39,637 nucleotides of DNA from Candidatus Dadabacteria bacterium (GTDB lineage: Bacteria; Desulfobacterota_D; UBA1144; Nemesobacterales; Mycalebacteriaceae): contig JAPOUR010000015.1 of the NCBI GenBank assembly GCA_026708565.1, forward strand, positions 1 through 39,637, in the 5' to 3' direction. This document shows positions 7,490 through 15,606 of this stretch, piece by piece. How positions within the stretch are numbered: the first letter of the stretch is position 1; each line of letters starts with the position of its first letter. The position numbers and the translations under genes were made by a program. The notes beneath the pieces were generated by a model, which ran no database searches, was not told the origin of the DNA, and saw nothing but the letters and a program-made list of their open reading frames with translations.

Positions 7490-8563
7490 ATGACGGACGA
7501 TATATGCCAAAAGGCGGCGGGCGGCGGGCGGATAACCCCGCAAGACGCCCTTGCCCTTCTCTCTCTCGCCCCCCTCGCCCAACTGGGAGCGCTCGCGTCT
7601 CTTTGCAGACAGAGAAACAACCCCGGAAAAACCGTAACCTTCGTGCGCGACACAAACCCCAACTACACAAACGTGTGCGACACAGAATGCCTTTTCTGCG
7701 CGTTCTGGAGGCCCCCCTCCGCATCAGACGCCTACACCCTTGCCGCAGACAAACTGATTGAAATAATGCGAACCTCAATGCACAACGGCGCGACCACCGT
7801 TCTGCTTCAGGGAGGACACAACCCGGAGATCGGGCTTGACTACTACACCGAAGTTGTGGAGCGGGCAACCCGCGAGATTCCGGAAATCCACCTTCACGCA
7901 TTTTCCGCTCCGGAAGTGGCGGCAATTGCAAAATACGAGGGCATAAGTTCAAGCGAAGTTCTGCAAAAACTGTGGAACGCCGGGCTCAGAACAATCCCCG
8001 GCGGCGGGGCGGAAATCCTTTCAAACCGCGTCAGAAAAAAAATCAGCCCGTTGAAAATAGACGCCGACAGGTGGATTGAAATCACGCGGGAGGCGCATGA
8101 AATCGGCTTCAAAACAACGGCGACCATGATGTTCGGCCACGTTGAAGAGGATGAGGACATTGTGGAGCATCTTGAGAGAATAAGAAATTTGCAGGATGAA
8201 ACGGGCGGATTTCTCGCCTTTATCCCGTGGATATTCAAACCGTCAAACACATTTCTTGAGCGGAAAGTTCCCTCCGAGGCGGGCGGAGAACGTTACCTCC
8301 GCGTGCTGGCGGTGTGCCGCATATTTCTTGACAACTTCAAATTCATTCAAGGGTCCTGGTTCACTCAGGGATTCAAGATCGGCTCGGCGTCAATGCGCTT
8401 CGGGGCGGACGACCTGGGCGGCACTTTGTATGAGGAAAACGTGCTCCGGTGCGCGGAAAACAGAACGAAGGCAAGCGCGGACGAAATTGCCGGAATGATA
8501 AAAAGCGCCGGTTTTGAGCCCGCGCAGAGAAACACCTTTTACGAAATCATACGCAGGTTCTGA
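7490..8563 (+). CDS. mqnC: Cyclic dehypoxanthinyl futalosine synthase (radical SAM)
   Basis: MqnC cyclises dehypoxanthine futalosine in the futalosine route to menaquinone. The 357-residue protein has the radical SAM cluster motif CX3CX2C (Cys63, Cys67, Cys70) followed by AFWR. It also has GGHNPEIGLDYY, the GGGAEILS loop, FIPWIFKPSNT and FGADDLGGT, which together fit MqnC better than MqnE. The start has no Shine-Dalgarno sequence; a TAAAAT -10-like box ends 10 bases before the ATG, so the message may have almost no leader. It overlaps rluB by one base (TGATG). The other mqn genes are not in this window. Confidence 0.9.
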   Translation: MTDDICQKAAGGGRITPQDALALLSLAPLAQLGALASLCRQRNNPGKTVTFVRDTNPNYTNVCDTECLFCAFWRPPSASDAYTLAADKLIEIMRTSMHNGATTVLLQGGHNPEIGLDYYTEVVERATREIPEIHLHAFSAPEVAAIAKYEGISSSEVLQKLWNAGLRTIPGGGAEILSNRVRKKISPLKIDADRWIEITREAHEIGFKTTATMMFGHVEEDEDIVEHLERIRNLQDETGGFLAFIPWIFKPSNTFLERKVPSEAGGERYLRVLAVCRIFLDNFKFIQGSWFTQGFKIGSASMRFGADDLGGTLYEENVLRCAENRTKASADEIAGMIKSAGFEPAQRNTFYEIIRRF

Positions 8564-9306
8564 TGGCGGAAGAGCGGGTGCAAAAACTGCTTGCGGGCGC
8601 GGGGGTCGGCTCGCGGAGAAAGGTTGAGGAACTGATAGGCAAGGGACTGGTCGCGGTAAACGGGCGGGTCTGCAAACCCGGAGACAAAGCAACCCCGGAT
8701 GACACCGTTACCGTCTCCGGAAAAGTAATTGACCTTTCCGCCCCGGCGGACGGCGGCGCGGTTATCGCCTACAACAAGCCTGCGGGCAAAATTGTGAGCA
8801 GAGCCGACCCCGGCGGACGACCGACAGTTTTTGAAGACCTTCCGCCGCTGAAAAAATCGCGATGGGTGTCCGTGGGGCGGCTTGACCTCAACACTTCGGG
8901 ACTGATGATATTTTGCTCGGACGGACACCTTGCCGCCCGGCTCGCCCACCCTTCAAGCGGGATTGAGCGCGAATACATGGCGCGCGTGCGCGGGAAAGCG
9001 GGAAAGGAAACCTTGGCGCGGCTTCTGCGCGGAATCAGGATTGACGGCAAAACGGGGCGGTTTGAAAAGGTCGCCCCGGCGGCGGCAAAGGACGGGGCGA
9101 ACAAATGGTTCAGGATAACCGTAACGGAGGGCAGAAACCGTTTTGTGCGGCGAATGTGGGAGAGTTGCGGCTGTGAGGTCAACCGGCTTATACGGACGCG
9201 GTTCGGCCCCGTCAAACTTCCCAAAAACCTCCCTGCGGGTGCGTGCCTGTTTGCGGACGAAAAACTTGTGAAAAAACTCCGGAAAGCCGCGGGTCTGCCG
9301 CTTTAG
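8563..9306 (+). CDS. rluB: Ribosomal large subunit pseudouridine synthase, RsuA/RluB family
   Basis: A 247-residue enzyme with an N-terminal S4 RNA-binding domain (about 4-60; VQKLLAGAGVGSRRKVEELI) and an RsuA-type pseudouridine synthase domain. The catalytic Asp108 lies in GRLDLNTSGL. YNKPAGKIVSR (about 70-80) and EGRNRFVRRMWESCG near the C terminus are the other family motifs. Family knowledge points to 23S rRNA modification (RluB-like); RsuA on 16S rRNA is the alternative. Its ATG overlaps the mqnC stop, and its 3' end overlaps the convergent efp end by 4 bases. Confidence 0.9.
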   Translation: MAEERVQKLLAGAGVGSRRKVEELIGKGLVAVNGRVCKPGDKATPDDTVTVSGKVIDLSAPADGGAVIAYNKPAGKIVSRADPGGRPTVFEDLPPLKKSRWVSVGRLDLNTSGLMIFCSDGHLAARLAHPSSGIEREYMARVRGKAGKETLARLLRGIRIDGKTGRFEKVAPAAAKDGANKWFRITVTEGRNRFVRRMWESCGCEVNRLIRTRFGPVKLPKNLPAGACLFADEKLVKKLRKAAGLPL

Positions 9307-9869
9307 CGCGCGCGCTCAATATAACTTCCGTCTCTGGTGTCAACCCGTATCGTGTCTCCGGGGTTTACAAAAAGAGGCACATTCACTTTCGCGCCCGTCT
9401 CAAGCGTGGCGGGCTTTGTGGCGGACGCCGCCGTGTCTCCCTTAACGCCGGGCTCGGCTTCGGTAACTTTCAGTTCAACCACCGATTTCGGAAACTCAAC
9501 ACCCGACGGAGCGCCGTTGATAAACCCGACCAGAACCTCCTGCTGCTCGCTCAGAAAGTCCGCCGCCGAGCCGACCTCCTCGCGTGACAGTTCCAGTTGG
9601 TCGTAACTCTCCTCATCCATAAAGTGGAACGATGAGCCGTCCGAATAGAGAAATCTCATTGTCCGTTTTTTGATGTCCGGCGTTTCAAACCTGTCTCCCG
9701 AACGAAACTTCTTTTCCTGCACCGCGCCCGTTACGATGTTGCGAACCTTCGCGGTTACAATGGGACTGCGTTGCGCCATCTTTGAGTGCTGATACTCAAT
9801 AATTTCCCAGACGCCGCCGTCCATTTCTATCTTCATTCCCCTGTGGAAATCGCTTGTTTCTACGGCCAT
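9303..9869 (-). CDS. efp: Elongation factor P with atypical tip loop
   Basis: EF-P relieves ribosome stalling at polyproline stretches. The 188-residue length and three-domain layout are normal, with KOW-like domain I, an OB domain from RTMRFLYSDG and a C-terminal OB domain ending in YIERAR. The domain I loop that normally reads KPGKG, with a modified Lys or Arg at the tip, here reads SKMAQRSP (residues 29-36). By alignment the modified position is Gln33, flanked by Arg34. The usual EpmA (lysyl) target is therefore missing, and Arg34 is one residue off the EarP (rhamnose) position. No modification enzyme gene is nearby. It follows mutL with a 24-base gap and is last in its operon. Confidence 0.93.
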   Translation of the reverse strand: MAVETSDFHRGMKIEMDGGVWEIIEYQHSKMAQRSPIVTAKVRNIVTGAVQEKKFRSGDRFETPDIKKRTMRFLYSDGSSFHFMDEESYDQLELSREEVGSAADFLSEQQEVLVGFINGAPSGVEFPKSVVELKVTEAEPGVKGDTAASATKPATLETGAKVNVPLFVNPGDTIRVDTRDGSYIERAR

Positions 9870-9893
9870 ATCCTGTCTCCCGTAACGGGGAGG

Positions 9894-11669
9894 TTACTTC
9901 CTCTTGAACATCTTCTCAAGGTCGCCGTGAGACAGATGAACGCAGACGGGGCGTCCGTGCGGGCAGAAGTTTGGGGACTCGCACCCGTCCATTGCCGCAA
10001 GAAGCGACCGTATCTCTTTTTTGTCGCCCATGGAGTATCCGGCGCGTATGGAGTCATGGCAGGCCATGGTGGCGAGAACATTTTCCGTCCCGGCGTCAAT
10101 CGCCCCCGTTTCTTCGGGGCAGTCGCTTTCGTCCAGCGCGGCGAGGGTGTCAACAAACAGCCGCGCCCCGTCCGAGCAGGAAACCAGCGCCGGAACGGTA
10201 AGAAGCCGCGCCGCGCCGTCCCCGAACTCCTCGGCGGCGAGCCCCATCGCCTCCATTTTGCCCCTGAAACGGGAAAAAAGCGCCGCGTCTCCGGGGCGCA
10301 TCTCCACCACATCAGGAACAAGCAACCTTTGAGCGGGAATTTTTCTGTCTTTCGTGTATGCGTTTTTAAACTTTTCAAAATTGACCCTCTCGTGCGCCGC
10401 ATGCTGGTCTATGAGAACAATCCCGTCGGGAGACTCGCAAACTATGTAAAGCCCGCCCGCCTGTCCGACAATGTTGAGGCCGGAGAAAAATCCCCCGCCG
10501 GACTCAGGGGCGGCAAGGGGGAGGGGTTCGGACACGGGCGCGGAAGCGGGCGCGGCGGGGCGGGAAGCGGAGCGGCCAAGGCGGGGCGCGGGCGCATAGG
10601 AGCGCGGGGCGGAGACTTCACTGAACGGGCGGCTTGAAGGCGGAGCGGCGGGCGGGGCGGAGGGCTTGGCGGCGGCGGGTTTCAGCCACGGGGCGGAGGA
10701 AAGAAAGGCGGCAACCGCAGACTTGACCGCCGCCGCCACCGCGCCCGGAGAGAGAAAACGCACCTCGCGCTTGGCGGGGTGGACGTTCACATCAACCTCA
10801 TCGGGGGCGACCGTTACGAATATCGCGCCCTGCGGGTAGCGCCCCTTCTCAAAAACGCGCCCGAAGCCGTCCATCAAAATACGGTTGAGAAATCTGTCGC
10901 GCACATATCTGCCGTTGACATGGCAGTAAAGACGGTCCATTGACGAGAAGCCGTCTGCGGGCGCGCAGACAAATCCGCTGACCTCCGTCTTGCCGCCGCC
11001 GGAGAAGCCGAACGGGTAAAGGGCGGCTTTTCCGACAACGTCCGCCACCCTTTGCTCTATGTCGGCGGGGGGAAGGCGGAAAAGATTTTTGCCGTTGTGG
11101 GAAACTTCAAAACCCACATCGGGGTTTGCCACCGCCGCCGCGCGGACCACCGCAACGGCTCTTGAGAGTTCGGTCTCGTCCGTCTTGAGAAACTTGAGCC
11201 GGGGGCGCGTGTTGAAGAAAAGCGAGCGCGCTGTGACGGTCGTTCCGTCCGGGCAGCCGGAGTCTGAAACATTCATCACTTTTCCGCCTTCAACCGAAAC
11301 CTCGGTTCCCGCAGTCTCGCCGCGGGCGCGCGTCTTTAGAGAGAAGCGCGAAACCGCCGCTATGGAGGCAAGCGCCTCCCCCCTGAAGCCGAAAGTCTCC
11401 ACCGCCTCAAGATCGCTCTCGTCGCTTATCTTGCTTGTCGTGTGCCTCTCTATGCTCATCACGGCATCCTCGCGGGACATGCCGCAACCGTCATCCGAAA
11501 CGCCGATTAAACGTTTGCCGCCCGCCTCAAGTTCAACCGATATTCTCTCCGCCCCGGCGTCAATTGAATTCTCAAGCAACTCCTTCAGCGCGGCGGCGGG
11601 GCGCTCAACAACCTCGCCCGCGGCGATCTTGGATATCAGTATCTTGTCAAGTAGGCGTATCTGGCTCAA
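9894..11669 (-). CDS. mutL: DNA mismatch repair protein MutL
   Basis: A 591-residue MutL. The N-terminal GHKL ATPase shows ELLENSIDAG (about 30-39), SDDGCGMS (about 57-64) and FGFRGEAL (about 91-98). A Pro/Ala-rich linker (about 325-395) leads to the C-terminal dimerisation domain. That domain carries DQHA-X2-E-X4-E (starting DQHAAHERVNFE) and CPHGRP near the C terminus, the marks of the endonuclease-active MutL found in organisms without MutH. The start is a TTG at 11669, in a TTGA overlap with the stop of the small membrane ORF upstream, so it is probably translationally coupled. Confidence 0.96.
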   Translation of the reverse strand: MSQIRLLDKILISKIAAGEVVERPAAALKELLENSIDAGAERISVELEAGGKRLIGVSDDGCGMSREDAVMSIERHTTSKISDESDLEAVETFGFRGEALASIAAVSRFSLKTRARGETAGTEVSVEGGKVMNVSDSGCPDGTTVTARSLFFNTRPRLKFLKTDETELSRAVAVVRAAAVANPDVGFEVSHNGKNLFRLPPADIEQRVADVVGKAALYPFGFSGGGKTEVSGFVCAPADGFSSMDRLYCHVNGRYVRDRFLNRILMDGFGRVFEKGRYPQGAIFVTVAPDEVDVNVHPAKREVRFLSPGAVAAAVKSAVAAFLSSAPWLKPAAAKPSAPPAAPPSSRPFSEVSAPRSYAPAPRLGRSASRPAAPASAPVSEPLPLAAPESGGGFFSGLNIVGQAGGLYIVCESPDGIVLIDQHAAHERVNFEKFKNAYTKDRKIPAQRLLVPDVVEMRPGDAALFSRFRGKMEAMGLAAEEFGDGAARLLTVPALVSCSDGARLFVDTLAALDESDCPEETGAIDAGTENVLATMACHDSIRAGYSMGDKKEIRSLLAAMDGCESPNFCPHGRPVCVHLSHGDLEKMFKRK

Positions 11670-11839
11670 AACATTCTGAAGACCGCAATGCCGACAAGCG
11701 CGGCAACGGGAACGACCACCGCGGCGATGGCAAACAGCACATAGAAAAACAGGGCGGACTCCGCCCGCGCTCCGTAAACATCCCTTGACTGCTCCTTTAC
11801 GGAGCCGAAAAGAGACGACAAAAACCCGCGCGAACTCAT
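11666..11839 (-). CDS. Small membrane-anchored protein between GYD protein and mutL
   Basis: A 57-residue ORF lies exactly between two genes. Its ATG overlaps the stop of the GYD-domain gene (ATGA), and its TGA overlaps the TTG start of mutL. About 30 polar residues (MSSRGFLSSLFGSVKEQSRD and onward) precede one transmembrane helix (about 32-52, rich in Val and Ala) and a short MF end. The double overlap argues strongly that it is translated. I recognise no family. A membrane-anchoring or accessory role is only a guess. Confidence 0.6.
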   Translation of the reverse strand: MSSRGFLSSLFGSVKEQSRDVYGARAESALFFYVLFAIAAVVVPVAALVGIAVFRMF

Positions 11840-12153
11840 TTGTCGGCCTTGAGCCTTTCCACCCGCGCCTCGGACAGGGTTTGTATTATGGAATCAACCG
11901 ACACGGCGGCCAGAGTTGTAAGTTCAAGAGTTCCCCGCGAGCAAAGTTCAATGGACACCTGCCCTATTGTCTCATTGTCCGGGGCTTCAACTATGTTGAC
12001 AAAATCGTAATGGCCCAGAGTGGCGTATTGCTCCAGCACTTTGACGCCGAATTTTTCCAGTTCCCTGTCAACCTCGCGTATCCTGCCGGGCCTCTCCTTG
12101 ACCGTTTTGCGCCCTTCGGGGGTGAGCCTGCTCAGTAGTATGTAAATGTTCAA
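11836..12153 (-). CDS. GYD domain protein
   Basis: The 105-residue protein has the MNIYILLSRLTPEGRKT opening and a LGHYDFVNIVEAPDNE segment (about 46-61). This is the pattern of the GYD family, small ferredoxin-like alpha/beta proteins of unknown function that are probably dimeric. It is first in the minus-strand operon GYD-small membrane protein-mutL-efp, with overlapping junctions. It is divergent from the secreted protein at 12229 across 75 bases. Confidence 0.75.
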   Translation of the reverse strand: MNIYILLSRLTPEGRKTVKERPGRIREVDRELEKFGVKVLEQYATLGHYDFVNIVEAPDNETIGQVSIELCSRGTLELTTLAAVSVDSIIQTLSEARVERLKADK

Positions 12154-12169
12154 ACCGCGCGCTCCGCCG

Positions 12170-12178
12170 TGATATAAT
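12170..12178 (+). promoter_or_regulatory. Extended -10 promoter element
   Basis: TGATATAAT is a perfect extended -10 (TGN-TATAAT) on the plus strand, 51 bases before the secreted-protein ATG and just upstream of the divergent GYD gene. No good -35 box is seen, which is usual for extended -10 promoters. It probably drives the secreted-protein gene. Confidence 0.5.
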
Positions 12179-12228
12179 CCGGACTTGCGTAATTGTATAG
12201 TGTCTTTTGCGCATAACCAAACAGCGAA

Positions 12229-13287
12229 ATGAAACCTTTTTTCACCGTCCCGCCCCTTCTTGCGTTGCTGCTTCCCGTGTTGCTGTTCGCTCCCGCGCCT
12301 GCGGCGGCGGGGCCGCGTTCGGACATCACGGTTGAGGGGTTCAAGTGGGGGTCGGGAGGCCCCGGCAGAAGGGCTGTGTTTTCCGAGGTAACGCTCAGAA
12401 ACTCCGGACGGACGGACTACTCGTCCGTCAGACTAAAGGCGCGTTTCTACAAAAGGGACGGCTCGGCGGCGGGAAGCGTCCGGGGCACGGTCAGAGGGGG
12501 GCTCAAAGCCGGAGAGGTCAAAACTTTTGCAAATGTGCGGCTCGGCGTTATGAACGCCGCCATGGATTCGGTGAAGCTGGGAGTTGTCGGCGGGCGGAAG
12601 GCGAAGGATAGCGCGGGCGCGCCGCCCCACCCGCTTGTGGTTTCAAATGTTGACTGGCGCGGAGGCGGGGCGGGAGCCGGAGTGGGAACGGTGGGAAGTG
12701 TAACGGTCAAAAATCCGTCTTCCGTGCCGTACGGGTCGGTCAGGTTTCTCGTCATACAGAAAAGCGGCGGCAGGGCGCTTGCGTCAACCGGCGTTATGAC
12801 GGAAAAAACGGCGGAAGCGGAAGCGGAGACGGTTTATAAAAACATCAATCCGGGGTTTGTCCGCCCGGACACGGATGCGGTGGAGGTCAGGATAGTGTCC
12901 GCCGAGCCGGTGAGCGCCAAGCGCGGGGCGCTTATGCGCGGCGGGGAGACCGGGGAGGAAGCGGACGCTCCGGAGCCTGTTCCCGCCTACGACATACGCG
13001 TTGAGAAGTTTGAGTGGGGAAGCGGAATCGCCGGGTCGGCGGGAATCATACGGCATCTTGTCCTGAGAAACGCGAGCGCCGTCCGCTACGATGAAATAAC
13101 GATGATTGCGGAGTTCTTCTCAAGGAGCGGAACGCCGGTCATATCCAACGAGTTCAGAATTAAAAACCCGCCCCCGCCCGGCGAAACGGCGCAATACCGC
13201 AATCTGCCGGTCGGCATTCTCAACTACACGCCGGACAGAGACCGCGTGAAAATCAGAGTGCGAAAAGGAAAGGTCGCGCCCCGTTAG
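12229..13287 (+). CDS. Secreted protein with three repeated beta-sandwich-like domains
   Basis: The 352-residue protein starts with a clear Sec signal peptide (about 1-28, ending APAAAG). The mature part contains three copies of a domain of roughly 90 residues, at about 33-118, 135-228 and 253-346. Each opens with a hydrophobic strand (VEGFKWGSG, VSNVDWRGG, VEKFEWGSG), continues with a LRN or VKN segment and a Y-x-S-V or Y-D-E-I strand, and ends in an LGVMNAAMDSVKLGV-like strand. The domain resembles Ig-like or FxLYD-type secreted modules, but I cannot name the family. Periplasmic or surface location is inferred from the signal peptide; no lipobox or membrane anchor is seen. Confidence 0.7.
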   Translation: MKPFFTVPPLLALLLPVLLFAPAPAAAGPRSDITVEGFKWGSGGPGRRAVFSEVTLRNSGRTDYSSVRLKARFYKRDGSAAGSVRGTVRGGLKAGEVKTFANVRLGVMNAAMDSVKLGVVGGRKAKDSAGAPPHPLVVSNVDWRGGGAGAGVGTVGSVTVKNPSSVPYGSVRFLVIQKSGGRALASTGVMTEKTAEAEAETVYKNINPGFVRPDTDAVEVRIVSAEPVSAKRGALMRGGETGEEADAPEPVPAYDIRVEKFEWGSGIAGSAGIIRHLVLRNASAVRYDEITMIAEFFSRSGTPVISNEFRIKNPPPPGETAQYRNLPVGILNYTPDRDRVKIRVRKGKVAPR

Positions 13288-13301
13288 GGGCGGCAAAGGA
13301 C

Positions 13302-13520
13302 TTAATCCAGAACCGTTGCCTGCTTCATTATATCGGCAAGCCCTTCGCTGAAGGATTCCGCCCCGCTCAGAGGAATAACGATGCAGGAACGCCCGCCGCT
13401 AACCTCGGTTATGCGGACATACTTCCCTTTGTGGTTTTCCTTGAGGTCAAAAAAGAACTTCTTCTGTTCAATGTTCACCTGTGTGCTTAAATGGCTCTTT
13501 TCAGAGTTCTCGCCATTCAT
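13302..13520 (-). CDS. PUR-family nucleic-acid-binding protein (DUF3276-like)
   Basis: The 72-residue protein has the core KKFFFDLKENHKGKYVRITE and a GGRSCIVIPLSG segment. This matches the single PUR repeat of bacterial PUR-alpha-like proteins such as BpuR of Borrelia and DUF3276 of Bacteroidetes, which bind single-stranded DNA or RNA and can regulate translation. I chose the ATG at 13520 because GGGGGTG lies 7 bases upstream; a GTG three codons earlier is the alternative. It is convergent with the secreted-protein gene and divergent from the thioesterase. Confidence 0.75.
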   Translation of the reverse strand: MNGENSEKSHLSTQVNIEQKKFFFDLKENHKGKYVRITEVSGGRSCIVIPLSGAESFSEGLADIMKQATVLD

Positions 13521-13585
13521 TATGTTCACCCCCGAACTTGATAAGGAGCGTTAGGGTATCAGCAAAACTGAAAAAATCAAACCGC

Positions 13586-13614
13586 TTGTCCGCGGGCGGC
13601 GATGGGCTTATATT
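13586..13614 (+). promoter_or_regulatory. Promoter giving a nearly leaderless thioesterase mRNA
   Basis: TTGTCC (13586-13591), a 17-base spacer and TATATT (13609-13614) form a sigma70-type promoter. The expected transcription start is one base before the ATG at 13622. There is no Shine-Dalgarno sequence, in keeping with leaderless translation. Confidence 0.5.
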
Positions 13615-13621
13615 GATTGCC

Positions 13622-14059
13622 ATGGCAAGGGTAAAAATTGAGATGCCGGATTCCTTCATTTTCTCAACCGACATAGCGGTTCGCATTGGCGACATAAACT
13701 ACGGCGGGCATGTGGGGCATGATTCCGTGTTGAGCATCACGCATGAGGCGCGCGTGCGGTTGTTCAAAAGCATGGGCGCGAGCGAGACCGATGTTTTCGG
13801 CGGGGCGATAGTCCTTGCGGACGCCCATCTGTCATACACCAATGAGTCATTTTACGGCGACACGCTGAATGTCAAAATTGCGCGCGGGGAGTTCAGCAAA
13901 AGCGGGCTGGAACTGTTTTATCTCGTATCGGAGCGGAGGCGCGGGGTTGAGGTGGCGAGGGTGAAAACCGGCGTTGTGTTTTTTGACTATGAGAAGAGAA
14001 AAGCGATGCGGGTTCCGGAGGAGTTCCGGCGGTTGTTGTCGGAGATGCGCCCGCTTTAA
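13622..14059 (+). CDS. Acyl-CoA thioesterase, hotdog (4HBT) family
   Basis: A 145-residue single hotdog-fold protein. VRIGDINYGGHVGHDSV (about 20-36) matches the conserved helix-start motif of 4HBT thioesterases (D-x-N-x-x-x-H-V-x). ARVRLFKSMG and an Asn in YTNESFYGD follow. It should hydrolyse an acyl-CoA or acyl-ACP thioester in the cytoplasm; the substrate cannot be inferred. The ATG at 13622 gives the family-like N terminus. A longer in-frame reading would overlap the divergent PUR gene and was not chosen. The 3' end overlaps degP by 4 bases, convergently. Confidence 0.85.
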   Translation: MARVKIEMPDSFIFSTDIAVRIGDINYGGHVGHDSVLSITHEARVRLFKSMGASETDVFGGAIVLADAHLSYTNESFYGDTLNVKIARGEFSKSGLELFYLVSERRRGVEVARVKTGVVFFDYEKRKAMRVPEEFRRLLSEMRPL

Positions 14060-15606
14060 CGGCCGTTTTCGGGAATCCTTACCGGAACAAAAGCGTTGCC
14101 GCCCCTCCTTCGTATAAGAAAACGGGCGGTGTCTCCCTTTTTTATCTTTCCAATCGCGCTTGTGTATTCGGAGGGCGAGGCAATTTCTCTCCCGTTCACC
14201 TCAAGTATCAGGTCTCCCTCCTTGATACCCGCCTCGGCGGCGGTGCTTCCCCTTGTAACCCCGATGACCACAACCCCTTTCTGAGAACCCAGCCCGTAAC
14301 GCCGCGCAAGCCCGGGGTCAACGGACGCAACCCGGACGCCGACCGTGGACGGCTCTGATGCGGGCTCCCCGCCGCCGCGCGAAACTTTGCGCTCGCCGCC
14401 GTCCTCCATCTGCGCAACGGTCAGATTGAGCGTCTTTTCAGAGCCGTCCCTGAACACCCTGACCTTCGCCCTTGTGCCGGGCTTGAGATTTGCCACTATC
14501 CTCGGAAGTTCGGAAGGGTCTTTAACTTCACTGCCGTGGAAATTCAGTATGACATCTCCGGGACGCATTCCCCCCCGCTCCGCGGGGCCGCCCGAAAAAA
14601 CCTCGCTCACAAGCGCCCCGCGCGTGTCCTTGAGGCCAAACCCCGCGGCGAGTTCCTCGGTGAGATTCTGTATGGAAACCCCTATCCAGCCCCTGACGAC
14701 AAAACCTTTTTCCTTCAACTGGCGCACGATAACCGAGACCGTGTCAACGGGAATTGAAAACCCGATGCCCTGCCCCCGTGAGGCAATCGCGGTGTTGACC
14801 CCTATCACAAGGCCGTCAAGGTTGAACAGCGGCCCGCCGCTGTTGCCGGGGTTCAGGGGGGCGTCCGTCTGTATGAAGTTGTCATACGCGCCCATGTTCA
14901 GAGACCTGCCCTTCGCGCTGACAATTCCCGCAGTAACCGTGTATCCGAAGCCGAGCGGGTTTCCTATAGCAAAAACCCACTCGCCTATGCGTGTGTTTTC
15001 CGAACTGCCAAACCGGACGGGGACAAGTTTCTCCCCCCGCTTCGGGGTTATTTTGAGAAGGGCTATGTCCGTCTTCGGGTCGGCCCCCACCACCGCCGCC
15101 TTGTATATTGAGCCGTTTTCAAGAGTCACCTCTATTGTTTCGGCTTTCTCCACAACATGGTGGTTGGTTACGATGTGCCCGCCGGGGTCTATGATGAAAC
15201 CGGAGCCCACGCCTTTGTTTTTGTATTCCCTCTGCGGCATCTGCCCGAAAAAGTCTCCGAAAAACTGCTCAAACATGTCGCCGCCGAAACCTTCAAAACC
15301 GCCGAAACCGCTGAACCGCGTAACGGTGGTTGTGCTTATGTTGACAACCGAGGGCTTGTGCCTGTCAACAAGGTCGGCAAAAGAGGGAAAACCCTCGCGC
15401 CCCTGAAGCGGAGGGGAAAAGGTCTGAACGGGCGGCGCGGACTGCTCAGGCGGGATTTCCCGAACCGGCTCCGCATCCTCATGGGAGGGCGCGGAAACCG
15501 CCGGCGGACGGCGGACGCCCGTCCCTTCCGTGGAAAAGCCCCTTGACAGGACAAAGCCAAAAACAACCGCAACCACGGCGAGCAAAAGCAAACTTTTGTT
15601 TTTCAT
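14056..15606 (-). CDS. degP: Periplasmic serine protease, DegP/HtrA (Do) family
   Basis: The 516-residue envelope protease-chaperone starts with a signal or anchor helix (about 5-21) and a Pro-rich linker. The trypsin-like domain has the triad His150 (TNHHVV), Asp180 (TDIALL) and Ser256 (NPGNSGGPL). A Gly/Phe-rich LA loop lies at about 97-125. Two PDZ domains follow, one around RGWIGVSIQNL to about 390 and one to the C terminus (GDLILEVNGREI). The two-PDZ layout is that of DegP/DegQ rather than DegS. It is last in the carB-to-degP block, with its ATG overlapping the aroK stop. Confidence 0.95.
   Translation of the reverse strand: MKNKSLLLLAVVAVVFGFVLSRGFSTEGTGVRRPPAVSAPSHEDAEPVREIPPEQSAPPVQTFSPPLQGREGFPSFADLVDRHKPSVVNISTTTVTRFSGFGGFEGFGGDMFEQFFGDFFGQMPQREYKNKGVGSGFIIDPGGHIVTNHHVVEKAETIEVTLENGSIYKAAVVGADPKTDIALLKITPKRGEKLVPVRFGSSENTRIGEWVFAIGNPLGFGYTVTAGIVSAKGRSLNMGAYDNFIQTDAPLNPGNSGGPLFNLDGLVIGVNTAIASRGQGIGFSIPVDTVSVIVRQLKEKGFVVRGWIGVSIQNLTEELAAGFGLKDTRGALVSEVFSGGPAERGGMRPGDVILNFHGSEVKDPSELPRIVANLKPGTRAKVRVFRDGSEKTLNLTVAQMEDGGERKVSRGGGEPASEPSTVGVRVASVDPGLARRYGLGSQKGVVVIGVTRGSTAAEAGIKEGDLILEVNGREIASPSEYTSAIGKIKKGDTARFLIRRRGGNAFVPVRIPENGR

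Noticed and set aside
7389-7952. 187-codon minus-strand ORF opposite mqnC
   Set aside because: Arg- and Cys-rich shadow of the mqnC coding sequence with no ribosome-binding site or domain.
9786-10637. 283-codon plus-strand ORF inside mutL and the efp start
   Set aside because: Arg/Gly-rich antisense text with no recognisable domain. MutL motifs on the minus strand are unambiguous.
13481-13621. Longer N terminus for the thioesterase
   Set aside because: It would overlap the start of the divergent PUR gene and add residues unlike the family. The promoter at 13586-13614 also lies within it.
14345-15406. 353-codon plus-strand ORF opposite degP
   Set aside because: Pro/Ser-rich antisense frame. 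The protease triad and PDZ domains on the minus strand explain the sequence.
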